A DNA stretch of 64,000 bases, taken from NCBI GenBank assembly GCA_033032175.1, contig CM065322.1:14942001-15006000 (forward strand), read 5' to 3'. The notes under the pieces are model-generated. The model made no database searches and had not been told where the DNA came from. It saw only the letters and a program-made list of their open reading frames with translations. How positions within the stretch are numbered: the stretch's first letter is position 1; each line of letters begins with the position of its first letter. This DNA is from Saturnia japonica. Lineage: Eukaryota > Arthropoda > Insecta > Lepidoptera > Saturniidae. Of this stretch, positions 62,434 through 64,000 are shown in pieces. The position numbers and the translations under genes were made by a program.

Positions 62434-63560
62434 AACATCCTGTTATTCTGCCTGCAAACCATCATATTTCCAGATTAATTATTGCCGAGGCACATGATCA
62501 TACTCTTCATGGTGGCCTTCAATTTATGCTAAATTACATCAAGTCCAAGTACTGGATTATAAATGCTAAAAATATGATTAAGCAGCTTATAAGAACGTGT
62601 TGTAAATGCGTTAAGTATCGTGCGGTTACGCTACAACCATTCATGGGTGAGTTACCTAGAGCTAGAGTAACTATGAGCCGTCCTTTTTCGCGATGTAGTG
62701 TCGATTACGCTGGCCCTATTAATGTGAGAATATCTAAGGGTAGGGGCTGCAGATCTTATAAGGGATTCATTTGCCTATTTATTTGTATGGCAACACGTGC
62801 TATATATATACATTTAGAAGCTGTAAGCGATTTGACGACTGAAGGATTTCTTTCCGCCTTCAAGCGTTTTGTGGCGCGTCGGGGGCATTGTTCGGAAATC
62901 TTCAGTGACAACGGCACAAATTTTGTCGGAGCTTCAAGGGAATTTCAAAAACTAGGGATGGTAGAAAATTCTAAATTATTAGATGAAATGCTTGAGAGTC
63001 TTGCGAACAAAGGAACCAAATGGTCTTTTATACCACCACATTCTCCTAATTTTGGAGGATAGTGGGAAGCAGGGGTACGATCTACAAAATTTCACTTGCG
63101 TCGTGTACTGGCAGAAACGACACTTACCTATGAAGAGCTATCAACAGTCTTAGCTCAAATTGAGGCGTGTTTGAACTCGAGGTCTTTATATCAGGTTTCT
63201 TCCGATCATAGTGAACCTATGCCATTGACACCTGGCCATTTTTTAGTTGGTGAAGCCTTATTGACTATACCTGATTATAATTATGAAGATAACAACATGA
63301 GTAGTTTACGAAGATGGCAGTTTGCACAGAGGCTTGTACAGCAGTTTTGGCGAAAATGGTCGCAAGAATACTTAACTATTTTAATGCAAAGGTATAAATG
63401 GCGTAAAATCTCGCTCGAACCAAATGAAGGAGATGTTGTATAGGTAAAGGATGATGATCTCCTCCCTCCTTCCAAATGGTTACTTGGCGTTATAGAAAAA
63501 AAGCACCCTGGTCCAGATCAAATAGCACGATTATTACTCTACGATGTAAAAATGCTAGTA
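62430..63560 (+). pseudogene. BEL-4 integrase with nonsense codons
   Basis: Integrase zinc-binding region AEAHDHTLHGGLQ and CCKCVKYRA, then the core with CSVDYAGPIN and FSDNGTNFVG. The Glu motif follows an in-frame TAG at 63060-63062: NFGG-stop-WEAGVRS. The C-terminal DUF5641-like part has LAQIEACLNSR, PLTPGHFLVGEA and, after a second TAG at 63441-63443, VKDDDLLPPSKWLLGV. All three acidic residues survive; two stops break the protein. Confidence 0.84.
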
Positions 63561-64000
63561 TTAGGAGACCAGTTTCAAAATTATGTATTTTACCAATTGC
63601 TCGTTAGCTTTTTTTTTTGCTGTTAAATTATATTTATGCCTTCAGCAAAAAGCTACCTTTGTTTTGGGAGAAAGAAAATAAGAATAATATAATGAGTCTT
63701 GTTGATTAAGGGCATTTTGTGTTGATAATGTTTTTTGTTTTTAATTGCGACGGATTTTCCAAATTAGGCCACTCAGTCACTTTCTGCGTTATTTAGTTTG
63801 TGTATTTAGTATAACACGAACGCTAGACTATAATCATTCATAATGAACTTGATTAATTTCATGTACTGATTCTCATTGAAGTTTTTGTTAACAATGTTTA
63901 TAATGATGGTTTGGATTATAAAATTATTGTTTATATAAGCTTTTAAGTTGATTAACTTTTAGGAAAATTAGTAGTTGTTTTGTATGGGTTATTTAAAGAT
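63561..64000. other. BEL-4 3' end and window edge
   Basis: Non-coding, AT-rich. A T11 run lies near 63610. The purine-rich tract at 63667-63686 may be followed by a 3' LTR starting TGAGTCTTG near 63693, which would run past the window. Confidence 0.4.

Larger units (their letters stand above)
51830..64000 (+). mobile_element. BEL-4: decayed BEL/Pao element split by gypsy-5
   Basis: Plus-strand BEL/Pao copy in two pieces, up to 53007 and from 59868 to the window end. A TTGGCCGAATTTGATCC stretch near 51839 resembles a primer site. A purine-rich GGGAGAAAGAAAATAAGAAT at 63667 resembles a 3' purine tract, so a 3' LTR may begin near 63693. LTR copies cannot be matched within the window. Many stops and a large deletion show it is old. 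Gypsy-5 occupies 53008-59867 in the opposite orientation. Confidence 0.8.

Overview
The window looks like insect genomic DNA, most likely lepidopteran. It is AT-rich, has no bacterial gene organisation and is almost wholly made of transposable elements. BEL/Pao, CsRn1-type gypsy, errantivirus-like, Jockey-type LINE, PIF/Harbinger, hAT and Tc1 families are all present. I found no convincing host protein-coding gene and no rRNA, tRNA or CRISPR. The lepidopteran call is an inference from the mix of families and from a short RTE-like tail at about 55.8 kb.

Layout. 0-4 kb holds a decayed hAT transposase, a MITE-like element with about 65-bp inverted repeats, a 223-bp foldback and a possible solo LTR. 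4072-9842 is a nearly intact BEL/Pao element (BEL-1) with a 5-bp target duplication and one frameshift. 10863-27747 is one Jockey-type LINE copy cut into three pieces: an errantivirus-like element (13136-19978) sits in ORF2, and BEL-2 (21130-27114, duplication GAGAC) sits at the end of ORF1. With the insertions removed, the LINE reads across both joints.

27748-46829 is a truncated CsRn1-type gypsy whose halves are separated by a PIF/Harbinger element (about 29471-45750). Harbinger itself carries gypsy-4 (30747-35678, duplication GGGT) inside its Myb-like gene and BEL-3 (38440-45391, duplication CATTT) inside transposase exon 1, twelve codons after the start. 47909-49504 is a complete Tc1 element with an uninterrupted DD34E transposase, the best candidate for an intact gene here. 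51031-51176 is a 61-bp near-perfect hairpin. From about 51.8 kb to the end is a decayed plus-strand BEL-4, split by gypsy-5 (53008-59867), which in turn holds a 905-bp non-autonomous LTR element (54661-55565) and a short RTE-like fragment.

The coding parts follow the usual plans: gag, protease, RT, RNase H and integrase for LTR elements; ORF1 and an endonuclease-RT ORF2 for the LINE; a Myb-like protein plus a DDE transposase for Harbinger. The most interesting details are a textbook -1 frameshift signal at the errantivirus gag end, a second candidate in gypsy-4, a 69-bp in-frame minisatellite in errantivirus pol, an in-frame loss of the errantivirus RNase H domain, and an 84-codon membrane-protein ORF in the env position of gypsy-5.
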